Translations under genes and position numbers: made by a program
Shown: one piece after another, positions 1 to 9,419 of the stretch
Layout: each line of letters opens with the position of its first letter
Numbering within the stretch: position 1 is the first letter of the stretch
Notes under the pieces: generated by a model
Told to the model about the DNA's origin: nothing
The model's database searches: none
Seen by the model: only the letters and a program-made list of their open reading frames with translations
From: an uncultured Bacteriovoracaceae bacterium
GTDB taxonomy: Bacteria > Bdellovibrionota > Bacteriovoracia > Bacteriovoracales > Bacteriovoracaceae
Assembly (NCBI GenBank): GCA_937931205.1
Contig: CALHBF010000016.1
Span: forward strand, 60,951-124,950
Length of the DNA: 64,000 nucleotides
Reading direction: 5' to 3'

Positions 1-1181
1 GAAAGCGGAGTAACATCTAGTAGAAGAACGTCTTTAACGTCACCACCAAGAACACCACCTTGAATAGCCGCACCAGCTGCTACTACTTCATCAGGGTTAA
101 CACCTTTAGAAGGCTCTTTACCGAAAATTTCTTTTACTTTCGCTTGTACGATTGGAGTACGAGTAGCACCACCAACAAGGATTACATCAGAAATTTCGTT
201 AAGTGAAAGTCCAGAATCCTTAATCGCAGTACGACAAGGCTCAGCCAGACGATCTACTAGGTCAGAGATTAAAGACTCAAACTTAGCACGAGTAAGGTTT
301 AGGTTTAAGTGCTTAGGACCTGTCGCATCCATAGTAATGAATGGAAGGTTGATATCAGTTTGAGTTACTGAAGAAAGCTCATGTTTTGCTTTCTCTGCAG
401 CTTCTTTAAGACGCTGAAGCGCCATTGTATCTTTCTTAAGATCGATTCCAGATTCTTTTTTGAACTCATCAGCAATCCAGTTGATGATTCTGTAATCGAA
501 ATCTTCACCACCAAGGAATGTATCCCCGTGAGTTGATTTTACTTCGAACACACCATCACTTGTGATTTCTAGAATTGAAACGTCGAATGTACCACCACCA
601 AGGTCGAATACTGCAACGTTTTTGTCTTTCTTAGAATCAAGTCCGTAAGCAAGAGCAGCGGCGGTAGGCTCGTTGATAATACGCTTAACGTCAAGACCAG
701 CAATACGACCAGCATCTTTTGTTGCCTGTCTTTGAGCATCGTTGAAGTAAGCTGGTACAGTGATTACTGCTTCAGTAACCGGCTGACCAAGATAGTCTTC
801 AGCAGCTTTTTTCATTTTTTCAAGCGTCTTAGCAGACATCTCTTGTGGAGAATATTCTTTGCCATCAACTTTTACCCAAGCATCTCCGTTTTTGTTTGCG
901 AAGATTTCAAAAGGAGCAACTGCTTTAAAGTGTGCTACTTCTGCATCAGTAAATTTACGGCCAATAAGACGTTTAATACCAAATAGTGTTTTATTCGGGT
1001 TTGTTACTGCTTGTCTTTTAGCAACTTGACCAACAAGAACTTCACCATTGTTGGCAAAACCAATTACTGAAGGAGTTGTGTTATGACCTTCAGCATTTGG
1101 AATGATTTTATATGTGCCGTTTTCCATTACAGACACACAAGAGTTAGTTGTACCTAAGTCGATTCCGATAATTTTTCCCAT
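1..1181 (-). CDS. dnaK: Chaperone DnaK (Hsp70), C-terminal part outside window
   Basis: ATP-dependent cytoplasmic Hsp70 chaperone that works with GrpE (the upstream gene) and DnaJ. The visible 393 residues are the nucleotide-binding domain: it opens with [16 protein letters not shown] (phosphate-1 motif), then [10 protein letters not shown], the phosphate-2 loop [13 protein letters not shown], and VGGATRTP near the window edge. The substrate-binding domain lies beyond position 1. The ATG at 1181 has a strong ribosome site (AAGGAG, 6 bases upstream) and lies 20 bp after grpE, so the two are one operon. Confidence 0.97.
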   Translation of the reverse strand, partial: MGKIIGIDLGTTNSCVSVMENGTYKIIPNAEGHNTTPSVIGFANNGEVLVGQVAKRQAVTNPNKTLFGIKRLIGRKFTDAEVAHFKAVAPFEIFANKNGDAWVKVDGKEYSPQEMSAKTLEKMKKAAEDYLGQPVTEAVITVPAYFNDAQRQATKDAGRIAGLDVKRIINEPTAAALAYGLDSKKDKNVAVFDLGGGTFDVSILEITSDGVFEVKSTHGDTFLGGEDFDYRIINWIADEFKKESGIDLKKDTMALQRLKEAAEKAKHELSSVTQTDINLPFITMDATGPKHLNLNLTRAKFESLISDLVDRLAEPCRTAIKDSGLSLNEISDVILVGGATRTPIVQAKVKEIFGKEPSKGVNPDEVVAAGAAIQGGVLGGDVKDVLLLDVTPL

Positions 1182-1201
1182 ATATTTCTCCTTAAAACTT
1201 T

Positions 1202-1732
1202 TTATTGTTTATCACTAGCTACTACGACTTTCGCCGCACGAAGAAGTCTGCCGTTTAAGATATATCCCTTCTGAAACTCTTTAATCACTTCATTTGGTTT
1301 CTTCCCTTCTGAGTATTCCTGGGCCATGGCCTCATGGAAATTCGGGTCGAAATCTTTGCCGATTGCTTCTACTACTGTTAATCCGTGACGAGAAAGCTTA
1401 TCAAGCATTAGCTTATTAACCATATCCAATCCGATCACCAGATTTTTAACTTTTTGATCAGCATCCGGACGAAGCATATCAATAGTGCGTTCGAAGTTAT
1501 CTACCACATCAAGTAGATCAGAAAGAACCTTCTCATTACCAAACTTATGAAGATTTTCTTTCTCTCTTTCAACGCGCTTTCTGAAATTGTCATAATCAGC
1601 GGCCAAGTAGAAATACTTCTCTTTGTAATCGACTTCATCTTTCTTTCCAGCTTCAACAACTACTTCTTCAGTGGTCGTATTTTCTGTGTCAGAAGCTTGT
1701 GTCTTTTCTTTGTTTTCTTGATTTTGTTCCAT
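1202..1732 (-). CDS. grpE: Nucleotide exchange factor GrpE
   Basis: Homodimeric ADP-release factor for DnaK. The first ~35 residues are acidic and Thr/Glu-rich (disordered). A long coiled-coil helix follows with the hallmark [15 protein letters not shown], and then the C-terminal beta domain ([14 protein letters not shown], then the conserved [17 protein letters not shown]). At 176 aa it has the normal length. It is transcribed with dnaK; the order grpE-dnaK without hrcA upstream is seen directly. A possible heat-shock promoter lies at 1773-1799. Confidence 0.96.
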   Translation of the reverse strand: MEQNQENKEKTQASDTENTTTEEVVVEAGKKDEVDYKEKYFYLAADYDNFRKRVEREKENLHKFGNEKVLSDLLDVVDNFERTIDMLRPDADQKVKNLVIGLDMVNKLMLDKLSRHGLTVVEAIGKDFDPNFHEAMAQEYSEGKKPNEVIKEFQKGYILNGRLLRAAKVVVASDKQ

Positions 1733-1772
1733 AGTGATCCCTAATTCCTAATAATCTTCTTTAATACCCACA

Positions 1773-1799
1773 AGATGGGAGCAGTCCCGTTGATGTCAA
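1773..1799 (-). promoter_or_regulatory. Candidate heat-shock (sigma-32-like) promoter of grpE-dnaK
   Basis: Reading the minus strand, TTGACAT (1793-1799) is followed after 13 bases by CCCATCT (1773-1779). The E. coli sigma-32 consensus is CTTGAAA, 11-16 bases, CCCCATNT, so the -10 half matches well and the -35 half partly. No TATAAT-like hexamer lies at the housekeeping spacing. No CIRCE operator is seen. This is a motif match only. Confidence 0.4.
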
Positions 1800-1855
1800 T
1801 GTTTCGACAAATAAAAAAGATAATAAGGAATTCAAAATGATCTGATTTAGGGGTG

Positions 1856-2962
1856 TTAAAGACCCAAGGAAAATAGCTCATCCATTAAAGAATCAAGGAT
1901 AACTAGCCCTTTAGAAGTCAGCACAACGCGAGGCGCAACACTCATTACCAAACCCCGACTCTGCCAATCTTGAAGTTTTTGCTCGAGCTTGAACGTTTGC
2001 TGAGAAGTATAGGGAAGCCACCCTTTCTTTGTTCTCAACTCTAGATAAAGTTTTTCTAATTGAATTTCAGAGGGGCCAAGTTTTTCAATCTCAAACAATG
2101 CCTTGCCTGGTTTCCACTTATAGCGTTTGGCCTCTGAATCAGAAAATTTGATAAGTCCTGTACCAGTCGGGCCAAGGGCTGCCACACTTTGAGAATCCCA
2201 ATATTTTTTATTATGAATTGATTCAAAACCAGTTCTGGCGAAATTGGAAACCTCGTACTGATGAAGTCCATTTTCTTCCAAGAAAGCACATACCTCAAGA
2301 TACTCGGAAGCTGTGTAATCATCCTCCGGCATAAAATTAATCAGCGGGTATTTGGAGCGAGCATTAAGAATATAAAGAGAGACATGATGAGGATTAAATT
2401 TCAAAAAAGTTTCCAATTCCTTAATCACATTTCTTTTTTTGTTTTGTGAGTGAGGAACACCTAAAAGAAAATCAAAAGAATAGTTAATTCCTAAATTCTG
2501 GGCCTTCTCGAGTAAAAGATAGGACTCATCAAGCGAGTGAGCCCGATCAAGGATTTTCAAGAATTGTTCATCCAGACTTTGCGTTCCGATAGAAAGGCGA
2601 TTCACGCCTAGATCAATCCAACTTTCAAACATGCCTTCTGACCATGTCCCTGGATCAACCTCCAGAGTCCATTCCTCAACCTGCTGCACGGGGAGAAGTT
2701 TTTTTAAAAACTGGGCCCCTCGCTCTCCCCATAAACTGGGAGTTCCACCACCTAGATAAATACTCTCCCAATCTTTAGCCCAAGTAATTCCCTCGTCTTT
2801 CATCCAAGCTTGATGATGAAGCCAAGATTCACTGAGATAATTTTCAAATTCAGTAAACTGAGTATCAGAGTTTTCTAGTTTCTTTTTAAAGAAATCGCAA
2901 TAATTGCACAGATGGCGGCAATAAGGCACATGGAGGTAAAGACTTGAGACTTCAGTCGTCAT
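1856..2962 (-). CDS. hemW: Radical SAM heme chaperone HemW
   Basis: Cytoplasmic radical SAM protein of the HemW/HemN-like family, thought to hand heme to membrane proteins. The cluster motif CRHLCNYC (CX3CX2C; HemW lacks the extra Cys of true HemN) follows YLHVPY. Next come GGGTPSLW, EVDPGTW, the typical VNRLSIGTQS and the HemN C-terminal domain (YEVSNFA, HNKKYWD). The reading frame is open further upstream to 3028, but the ATG at 2962 (MTTEVSSLYLHVPYC) fits the family start and has AAGGA upstream, so it is chosen. It lies upstream of grpE on the same strand, separated by 123 bp. Confidence 0.9.
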   Translation of the reverse strand: MTTEVSSLYLHVPYCRHLCNYCDFFKKKLENSDTQFTEFENYLSESWLHHQAWMKDEGITWAKDWESIYLGGGTPSLWGERGAQFLKKLLPVQQVEEWTLEVDPGTWSEGMFESWIDLGVNRLSIGTQSLDEQFLKILDRAHSLDESYLLLEKAQNLGINYSFDFLLGVPHSQNKKRNVIKELETFLKFNPHHVSLYILNARSKYPLINFMPEDDYTASEYLEVCAFLEENGLHQYEVSNFARTGFESIHNKKYWDSQSVAALGPTGTGLIKFSDSEAKRYKWKPGKALFEIEKLGPSEIQLEKLYLELRTKKGWLPYTSQQTFKLEQKLQDWQSRGLVMSVAPRVVLTSKGLVILDSLMDELFSLGL

Positions 2963-3052
2963 GAGAAGAAAATCCTTCAAAAAGAATCTAGCTATGAGAT
3001 AATAACCGCAAAGGCCGGTATCTGGCACTAAAGATATTCACCAAGGAAAAAA

Positions 3053-5608
3053 ATGAAGATTGAACAAGTTCAAATGAAGAACGAATTAAATACCTTATTC
3101 ATCCACTCACCAGGATCAACAGCGGCCACTGTACAAATGTGGTTTCGCGCAGGGAGTGCTTTAGAAAAAGTTGATCATCAAGGTATCGCCCATTTTCTTG
3201 AACATATGTTCTTTAAAGGAACACCTACTCGTCCAGGCCCACAACTGGCACACGACATTGAATCATATGGTGGAGAAGTAAACGCTTTCACATCATTCGA
3301 TTACACTTGTTATTATATCAATACCCCAAACCCATTCTTAAATAAGTCAGTAGATATCCTGCTAGATATGGTGGCCAATCCTCTATTTGGTGAAGAAGAT
3401 ATTCCCGCTGAACGTCAGGTGGTACATGAAGAGTATCGCCGTGCTATGGATAATCCTTCGCAGTTTAACTTCCTTCAATTACAGAAAAACACTTTCAAGA
3501 ATGGCTACTCTCACCCTATCTTAGGACGTGAGGATACTATCCTGAACTTCTCGCAAGAGCAGGTGAAAAACTTCAGACAAAAATATTACAATCTGGAGAA
3601 TGCTCTACTTGTGATCGCTGGAGATTTAACGAAAAGAGAAGAAATTGAAGAAAAAATTAATTCTTTCACTCTTCCACATGGTGAGAAATCTCATTTTGAT
3701 GCTTTCCTTCTGCAAGAAAAGCCTTCCATTAATATTCATGATAAAGATATCCGTCAGGCAACTCTTACACTAAGCTTTCAAGCTCCTAACTATGAAGCCG
3801 ACAATGCTACAGCCCAGGATCTGGCTATCAATTGTCTTGCTCATGGTGAGACTTCTCGTTTCTATCAGGCCCTTGTTGCCAAAACAAGTCTTTGTAATGG
3901 TATTGCTGGATCGACGATGTACTTTGCAGATGGCGGAGTTCATATGATCAAGATGAGCTTTCCTCTAGAGAATCTACCTAAGATTGAAAAAGCCTTCATT
4001 CAAACATTGAAAGATGCAGTGATGAATGGTTTTAATGAAGAAGAGCTTACTAAAATTAAAAACCAGTACATTTCTTCAAAGGTATATGAAAGAGAATCAA
4101 TTGAATCATTCTCATTCAGTCTTGGTCACGGTTTTGCTCAAGCTGGAAATATTTATTGTGAAGACAAGTTCATTGAAAGAATCAATAACACAACGCTGGA
4201 AGAAGTATGGACGGAATTAGTTAATATCTTAAAACTTAGTTCTCACTTTAACCTCCAAGTCCCTAAGGGTCAGGTTAAACCACAGCTTAATAAGACATTG
4301 GCGAGCTGGCAGAAGAATCTCTCTGCCCTTACTAAGACTAAAGTGAAAATTCAAAAGTCAGATCTTCTAACTTCTGAATTTGACCCTTCTGTTAAAGTTA
4401 CTGAAATCAAACCAGGCATCAAGTTTATCTATCGTCAGAACAAGCTGACTCCTACTTTCGTTATGCATGCTTATCTGAAAGGCGGACAATCTGCTGAGAC
4501 AGCAAAATCAGCGGGAGTTCACCACCTCATGAGCAGACTTTTCACTTACGGCTACAAAGGCTGCAAGTATGAAACTCTCAAATCTGAACTTGAGTTCGTT
4601 TCAAGTTATCTCACGGGCTTCTCAGGAAAAAATGCTTATGGTGTAACTCTCCATGGTCAGAGTAAAGATTTTAACCTTCTCTCCAACCACTTCTTTGGAA
4701 CTCTTAAGCACCCAGAGTTTCCTAAAAAGTTTTTTGAACACGAAAAGAAAATTATTCTTAGAGCTATTGATAACCAAAAAGAAGACCCGATGAAACAGGC
4801 CTTCAAAAAATTCTATGGAATGGTTTTCAAAGATCACCCTTATTCTTTAGATATTGCTGGAACTCCACAGACTCTTAAGTCTTTCACGACAACGGGCTTT
4901 GCTCGACTTCACACAAGTAACTTAAAGAAATCTGAAATCGTTTTCACTTATTGTGGTGATCATGATTACAACACTGTTCTCAAATTGATGAAGGATATGA
5001 CCAAAGACCTTCCTGCCAGAACTCCAGTGAAGAAAGCGAAGAAAAAGGCCACAGCTCTTTCAGGTAAACACGAGAATCTCTTCTTTGATCGCGAACAAAC
5101 GCAAATTGTTATCGGACGCGGAGCTTACCCTCTTGGTTCAATGGAAGATCTGTATCTTAAAATGATCTCGGCCCACCTCTCTGGTCAGAGTTCTGATCTG
5201 TTCGTAGAAGTGCGAGATAGACAAGGACTTTGTTATGCCGTCTCCCCTATTCATATTTCTGCTCTTGAAGCAGGCTCATGGGGAATTTACATTGGGGCAG
5301 GCGCAGATAAGACTGATCAGGCGATTGCCGCCATTAAAAACATTCTTGACGGTCTGGCCGACAAAGGTATCAGCAAAGACGAGTTTGATCGTATTAAAAC
5401 AATGATTGATGGGCAGACACTTCTTGGCATTCAAACCAATGAAGACTTCGCTCAACTCTACTCAATCCCTGTGCTTCATGGTTTAGGACTTGATTACGCT
5501 CATAAGAAGAATAACCTCATCCGTAATGCGAAGTACGATGAGTTTCAAAAGTTCTTGAAGAAGTTTTTTAAGACGAAGTGGAACATTATTAAAGCTGGTA
5601 AAGTTTAA
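3053..5608 (+). CDS. M16 family zinc metallopeptidase, two fused domains
   Basis: Insulinase/pitrilysin-family peptidase (851 aa). The N-terminal half has the inverted zinc motif HFLEH (residues 47-51) and the distal glutamate in VVHEEYRRA (E126/E127), so it should be catalytic. The C-terminal half is a second M16 repeat in which the equivalent segment reads HHLMSR, so it has no zinc site. It keeps the typical substrate-binding part near DRQGLCYAVSP. No signal peptide is visible, so it is probably cytoplasmic. The start has a good ribosome site (AAGGA, 6 bases upstream). It is divergent from hemW and ends at a shared hairpin terminator. Confidence 0.88.
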   Translation: MKIEQVQMKNELNTLFIHSPGSTAATVQMWFRAGSALEKVDHQGIAHFLEHMFFKGTPTRPGPQLAHDIESYGGEVNAFTSFDYTCYYINTPNPFLNKSVDILLDMVANPLFGEEDIPAERQVVHEEYRRAMDNPSQFNFLQLQKNTFKNGYSHPILGREDTILNFSQEQVKNFRQKYYNLENALLVIAGDLTKREEIEEKINSFTLPHGEKSHFDAFLLQEKPSINIHDKDIRQATLTLSFQAPNYEADNATAQDLAINCLAHGETSRFYQALVAKTSLCNGIAGSTMYFADGGVHMIKMSFPLENLPKIEKAFIQTLKDAVMNGFNEEELTKIKNQYISSKVYERESIESFSFSLGHGFAQAGNIYCEDKFIERINNTTLEEVWTELVNILKLSSHFNLQVPKGQVKPQLNKTLASWQKNLSALTKTKVKIQKSDLLTSEFDPSVKVTEIKPGIKFIYRQNKLTPTFVMHAYLKGGQSAETAKSAGVHHLMSRLFTYGYKGCKYETLKSELEFVSSYLTGFSGKNAYGVTLHGQSKDFNLLSNHFFGTLKHPEFPKKFFEHEKKIILRAIDNQKEDPMKQAFKKFYGMVFKDHPYSLDIAGTPQTLKSFTTTGFARLHTSNLKKSEIVFTYCGDHDYNTVLKLMKDMTKDLPARTPVKKAKKKATALSGKHENLFFDREQTQIVIGRGAYPLGSMEDLYLKMISAHLSGQSSDLFVEVRDRQGLCYAVSPIHISALEAGSWGIYIGAGADKTDQAIAAIKNILDGLADKGISKDEFDRIKTMIDGQTLLGIQTNEDFAQLYSIPVLHGLGLDYAHKKNNLIRNAKYDEFQKFLKKFFKTKWNIIKAGKV

Positions 5609-5640
5609 AAGATAAGGGCCTCAATCGAGGCCCTTATCTT
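5609..5640. terminator. Bidirectional hairpin between convergent genes
   Basis: A perfect 14-bp stem (AAGATAAGGGCCTC and its complement) with a 4-base AATC loop starts immediately after the M16 peptidase stop. It reaches the stop codon of the convergent lipoprotein gene at 5639. The U-tract is short (stem ends ...TTATCTT), so it is probably a shared terminator. Confidence 0.75.
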
Positions 5641-6970
5641 ATTCATCAATGCCATTTCCAATAATTCTTGAGTTAGGATGTAGAACCCAACTTGCACTAT
5701 CTACTGTCCCCACAAATACATATGAAGAATTTTCGGTGATTGACGGATGTGTCAGGTAGTAATCATTAGCATGAGCAATTGCAAACACTCCTGTCGGCCG
5801 ACTATGCTGCCCAAAAGTAACTTGGATAAATTGCGCCGTCTCCGTAGGTCTAAAAAAGGTCACCTCAAACACGATGCTAGGACTTCCTGCGATTCCAGAA
5901 GTCGTATTATTTCCTTCATAACGAATTCGAAAATAATTTGTCCCACTCTTAGTATAAAGACGCTGGTAGGAATTATCAGCAGCACCCAACATGATTCGTG
6001 GAATGTTAGGGTTGTTACCAGTAAAACCACTCCATGCCGTTGCTGGATTGGTACCAGTAATATAGCTATTAGAAACCATGTACCAAGTACTATGACTTCC
6101 ACCCAAGTTGAAACTAAAAGGCAAAACAAATGGAGTTGCATGATCATCTTGAACTGCTGGAGCGATAAATGTTGAATCAGTAATTCCTGCTAAAGTAGCA
6201 TTCGTCGCTTCCACCATAGGAAAATAGGCCGGCATATCTTTTATGTACTCAACACTAGCCGAACATTCAGAAATATTCCCGACAGCTCCAGTTGCGTTTG
6301 CTGAAAATTGATAAATACCATTTACTAGTGGACTATCAACTCGAACTTGTACATTTTCACCTTGGCTTATTTCCTCTCCCGCTAATGTACTACACTGATC
6401 ATCGCTATAAATTTTAATCACATCATCTTTCTTCACACCACTCACCAAAAATGTTGGCCTTCCTTCAACCCCCGGAGATGTTGCTGGAGTATGAAGTGCA
6501 AGCATAGGGGTACTAGGAACAGGATTGGTATGAAAACTCACATCAACAGTATTCGTATCTACTAAACCTTGGTTATGAATCATACGAAGTCTATAGGCAT
6601 AATCAGCATCAGGAGTTAATCCTGAAACTAAAAATGAATTCGCATTAGGATCAACGATCAATCCTCTATAAACCTGTGTTCCACTTGAGACATCATAGAG
6701 ATGGTAATTAGCAGCATCAGGTGAACTGGACCAGTTAAGAGTCGCTGTAGAATCAGTTACACCCGTTACAGACTCAAGTCCTGCAAAAACGGGAGGAGGA
6801 GCCGGTGCGGGAGGCGGCGGCACTACTACAATAGGAGTCTCTCCTTCTGTATTGGCACCTCGAGCAACAGAATCGAACTCTGCTGTTCCTACGCCATTAC
6901 ATGAAGAAATAAACAAGATAGCTAAAAGAGTTGAAGAACTTCTTAAGATTGCGCCTGCAGAATTTCCCAT
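5639..6970 (-). CDS. Secreted lipoprotein with fibronectin type III domain
   Basis: Signal peptide ending in the lipobox ISSC (invariant Cys about residue 24), so it is a lipid-anchored envelope protein. Then come a proline-rich linker (PPPPAPAPPP) and an FN3-like domain (from about LESVTGVTDSTATLNWSSSP to ...YRLRMIHNQGLVD). A second beta-rich segment with two Cys follows, and then a ~200-residue C-terminal domain of unknown type containing WYMVSNSYITG and FRIRYEGNN. The frame has an ATG at 6976, but AAGG then abuts it. The in-frame ATG at 6970 has AAGGATGATT at the right distance, so that start is preferred. It looks monocistronic. Function unknown; perhaps adhesion or surface binding. Confidence 0.72.
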   Translation of the reverse strand: MGNSAGAILRSSSTLLAILFISSCNGVGTAEFDSVARGANTEGETPIVVVPPPPAPAPPPVFAGLESVTGVTDSTATLNWSSSPDAANYHLYDVSSGTQVYRGLIVDPNANSFLVSGLTPDADYAYRLRMIHNQGLVDTNTVDVSFHTNPVPSTPMLALHTPATSPGVEGRPTFLVSGVKKDDVIKIYSDDQCSTLAGEEISQGENVQVRVDSPLVNGIYQFSANATGAVGNISECSASVEYIKDMPAYFPMVEATNATLAGITDSTFIAPAVQDDHATPFVLPFSFNLGGSHSTWYMVSNSYITGTNPATAWSGFTGNNPNIPRIMLGAADNSYQRLYTKSGTNYFRIRYEGNNTTSGIAGSPSIVFEVTFFRPTETAQFIQVTFGQHSRPTGVFAIAHANDYYLTHPSITENSSYVFVGTVDSASWVLHPNSRIIGNGIDE

Positions 6971-7070
6971 AATCATCCTTGATTGGGTTTCCGTTAATAA
7001 TATCTTAAAGAAGTTAAGACAGAAATGATGGTAAAAAATTCCCTCAGGAAATGATTAGCTGATTAAAACT

Positions 7071-7613
7071 CTAGCTTACTTTTCGATTGAACAATTCAGA
7101 TAAATCAAACAGACTTTGTTCTTTGGTATTAAAACTTTGCACTGAGAATTTTTTCAAAAGTAAGCCAACACGATCAAAACTGGTGGCGAGCATATGATAA
7201 AAACTTGGGATATCGAGATAGTGGGGAGAGACATTATTCAATCTCTCGTAAGCGTTTTTGCCAATATTTGAGTAGTAGCTCGCATCCACCACTTTCTTTC
7301 TTAGAGAATCACTAAAATAACTAGAAACCAATAGAGACGTATCGGCCACATCACGAAGAACTCTTACTTGTTCAACGGAGGAAAGATTGGTTGATTCTAA
7401 GAGCTTCATCCCTAGTATTTTCTCTCTGACCTTTCCCTCCTGAATTTCAAAATAGTCCTCCGTTAGACAAAATCTTTCTAACAGATCAGAGGAGTAATAG
7501 ATAAGTGATTCAGGCATAGGGCAAATTGATTCAGCATTAATACTGGATAAACTTTCAAAAAAATAGGTTCGAAGATTTGTTTGAAGAATGAGTTTGGAGT
7601 CAGTCTGTGGCAT
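7071..7613 (-). CDS. Conserved hypothetical protein (180 aa)
   Basis: A soluble, mostly helical protein of 180 residues without signal peptide or membrane segment. It has two Cys near the N-terminal part and a conserved-looking core, VREKILGMKLLEST ... VRVLRDVADTSLLVSSYFS. From memory it resembles hypothetical proteins conserved among Bdellovibrio relatives; this could not be checked. A good ribosome site (GAGGGG) precedes the ATG. It is divergent from the next gene. No function is assigned. Confidence 0.65.
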   Translation of the reverse strand: MPQTDSKLILQTNLRTYFFESLSSINAESICPMPESLIYYSSDLLERFCLTEDYFEIQEGKVREKILGMKLLESTNLSSVEQVRVLRDVADTSLLVSSYFSDSLRKKVVDASYYSNIGKNAYERLNNVSPHYLDIPSFYHMLATSFDRVGLLLKKFSVQSFNTKEQSLFDLSELFNRKVS

Positions 7614-7733
7614 TGAATTGTCCCCCTCACACTCAAGCGTATCATAAGCTTATAGGGGCAGATGAGGAGGCATTTTTTTCCATTGCCGACAAAAAATCAG
7701 GGATATTAATGATTTACAATAGAATAATAAATA

Positions 7734-8459
7734 ATGAAGCGATTAAAAATTCTGTTTGCCTCTCTCTTATTCCTAAGTGCTCTGCCTCTTTGGCGATACC
7801 TTGATATGCTTGCTTGGTTTAATTTGAATGGCCTGTTCACTGTTGTCAGTTTTTTTATCTGGAGTTCGATTTTTCTGATTCTTCCGATTTCGCTCATCTA
7901 CCGACGAGTGTTCATTCCAGGGATTATTCTCAATATTTGTTTCTCATTTCTTATTTATTTTTTTGCGAATCCTTTCTCATCTCATTCAGTTGATTATCCT
8001 GAAGAGAGGCACTGCTCACTTTTAAATTTCGCTGGTTTTTTTTATAACTTCAAAAGCATTCTTCCTAGTGCACACGAAGATGATCTTTTAATTCGAAATC
8101 AAATTTGTTGGGCACGAAAACTCTCTCTATCTATCCCAGACGAGTTAAGCAAGCATGAATCAAGTGTGTATTTAAAACTCGTTGAAGAGAAACTGGCGCT
8201 TCCTGAATTAAAATGGAAAACAACTCTCCCATTCTTGGTTCCTATCTATCTTAAAATAAGTAAAGTTGACCCTATTGTTGATACTGTTGAAGCACAGAAA
8301 TTTTGGAACAATCACTACACTGCTGAGATTCAAATTCGAGATTATAACTTTATGAGTTATCCACATTCTGATTATATTAAATGGGAATATCGACTCTTAG
8401 AGAAATACTGGTCTGAGTTTCTGGATAATGTTGAGATTACCAGAAACCCAGAAGAATAA
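7734..8459 (+). CDS. Membrane protein of unknown function
   Basis: 241 residues. About three hydrophobic segments lie in the first 85 residues (KILFASLLFLSALPLW, LFTVVSFFIWSSIFLILPISLIY, GIILNICFSFLIYFFA). A hydrophilic C-terminal domain of ~150 residues with two Cys (ERHCSLL, NQICWARK) follows. No family was recognised. The ATG at 7734 has no clear ribosome site, so the start is uncertain. It ends 1 bp before the stop of the convergent gene at 8461, with no terminator visible between them. Confidence 0.6.
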   Translation: MKRLKILFASLLFLSALPLWRYLDMLAWFNLNGLFTVVSFFIWSSIFLILPISLIYRRVFIPGIILNICFSFLIYFFANPFSSHSVDYPEERHCSLLNFAGFFYNFKSILPSAHEDDLLIRNQICWARKLSLSIPDELSKHESSVYLKLVEEKLALPELKWKTTLPFLVPIYLKISKVDPIVDTVEAQKFWNNHYTAEIQIRDYNFMSYPHSDYIKWEYRLLEKYWSEFLDNVEITRNPEE

Positions 8460-8460
8460 A

Positions 8461-8847
8461 CTATCTTACGCACATAAAAGTAAGATAAACAGCTCCAAGC
8501 TCTTCACCAGGAATGCCTGCCGGATACTGATATCTGCCTTTTAGGTTCTCAGTTGAAAAGAAAGTTACCATCGGGTGCAATGGAGTAATCTCTAGCTCAA
8601 GTGGAGCATCTGATTCGTGAGTTGTCACTTCAACCTTAAATGAATCCTTCAGATCATCCACATACACTCGAAAAAAATCATCCTTCACATAGCTGCCAAA
8701 CTCTAACACTTCTTGATTAGCATAAAGAGGAGCAACTCCTGAAAAAACGTCTTCCAGTTTTGAAGCATAATAACCAGCACATCCCTGCACTTCTGCTTGG
8801 GCCACATTTAACAACAGGGTACTCATGAGAATGAAGAGAAACTTCAT
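8461..8847 (-). CDS. Small secreted protein of unknown function
   Basis: 128 residues with a classical signal peptide (MKFLFILMSTLLLNVAQA, probable cleavage AQA/EV). The remaining ~110 residues look beta-rich, with one Cys at each end (VQGCAGYY and LTFMCVR) that could form a disulfide. A strong AGGAGG ribosome site precedes the ATG. No family was recognised. It probably acts in the periplasm or is exported. Confidence 0.65.
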   Translation of the reverse strand: MKFLFILMSTLLLNVAQAEVQGCAGYYASKLEDVFSGVAPLYANQEVLEFGSYVKDDFFRVYVDDLKDSFKVEVTTHESDAPLELEITPLHPMVTFFSTENLKGRYQYPAGIPGEELGAVYLTFMCVR

Positions 8848-8898
8848 GGGGGGCCTCCTAATTTTATAGATTCAACTATCATTTTCAGGGGCAGTGGG

Positions 8899-8932
8899 AA
8901 AAAAAGAAAGAGGGGGAAAAACTCCCCCCTCT
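8899..8932 (-). terminator. Rho-independent terminator of the acyl-CoA carboxylase operon
   Basis: On the minus strand AGAGGGGG pairs with CCCCCTCT around an 8-base loop and is followed by TTTCTTTTTTT. It lies just downstream of the biotin carrier gene stop at 8940. Confidence 0.8.
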
Positions 8933-8939
8933 CATTGTA

Positions 8940-9419
8940 CTACTCTTCGATTTCAACCATCAAAAAGCCAGCCTCTAGCGCCTGACCTTCATTAACGTTG
9001 ACGGATTTAACAACTCCATCAGCACCTGATTTAATTTCGTTTTCCATCTTCATGGCCTCAAGGATCAACACTGTTTCCCCCTTGACCACAGTGTCGCCTA
9101 CTTTCTTAAACACTTTAACAACCTTACCAGGCATTTGAGTGATAAGAACTCCAGCTCCACCTTTATTAAGACCTGATGGCTTGAAGCCACGGTAAACTTT
9201 ATAAACTTCTCCATTCGAAACCAGAGCTTCATTCATTCCTAAGCTTGCTAATTTCTTCCAAGAAATACCATCAAAAGAATAAAAGTTTTTACCGGCCAGC
9301 TTCTTCGTAAAGATCTGCTTTTTCTGATTTTCATGAGTGAACTCAAAAACACCATTGTGTCCTAGTTCAACATCAAAACGAATTTCTTCCATATCTTGGT
9401 TAATGAAGTAATATCTCAT
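8940..9419 (-). CDS. Biotin carboxyl carrier subunit of acyl-CoA carboxylase
   Basis: 159 residues. The C-terminal ~70 are a biotinyl domain with the attachment motif EAMKMEN (biotin on Lys124), preceded by MPGKVVKVFKKVGDTVVKGE. The N-terminal ~85 residues are a small beta-rich region that probably docks onto the carboxylase core, as in acetyl/propionyl-CoA carboxylase biotin subunits. Its ATG overlaps the biotin carboxylase stop by 4 bp (translational coupling). It is the last gene of the operon and is followed by a terminator. Confidence 0.9.
   Translation of the reverse strand: MRYYFINQDMEEIRFDVELGHNGVFEFTHENQKKQIFTKKLAGKNFYSFDGISWKKLASLGMNEALVSNGEVYKVYRGFKPSGLNKGGAGVLITQMPGKVVKVFKKVGDTVVKGETVLILEAMKMENEIKSGADGVVKSVNVNEGQALEAGFLMVEIEE

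Noticed and set aside
732..986. Plus-strand open frame of 84 codons
   Set aside because: It lies entirely opposite the dnaK nucleotide-binding domain, whose translation is unmistakable.
5747..6175. Plus-strand open frame of 142 codons
   Set aside because: Antisense to the fibronectin-type lipoprotein; Cys/Ser/Arg-rich composition of a shadow frame and no ribosome site.
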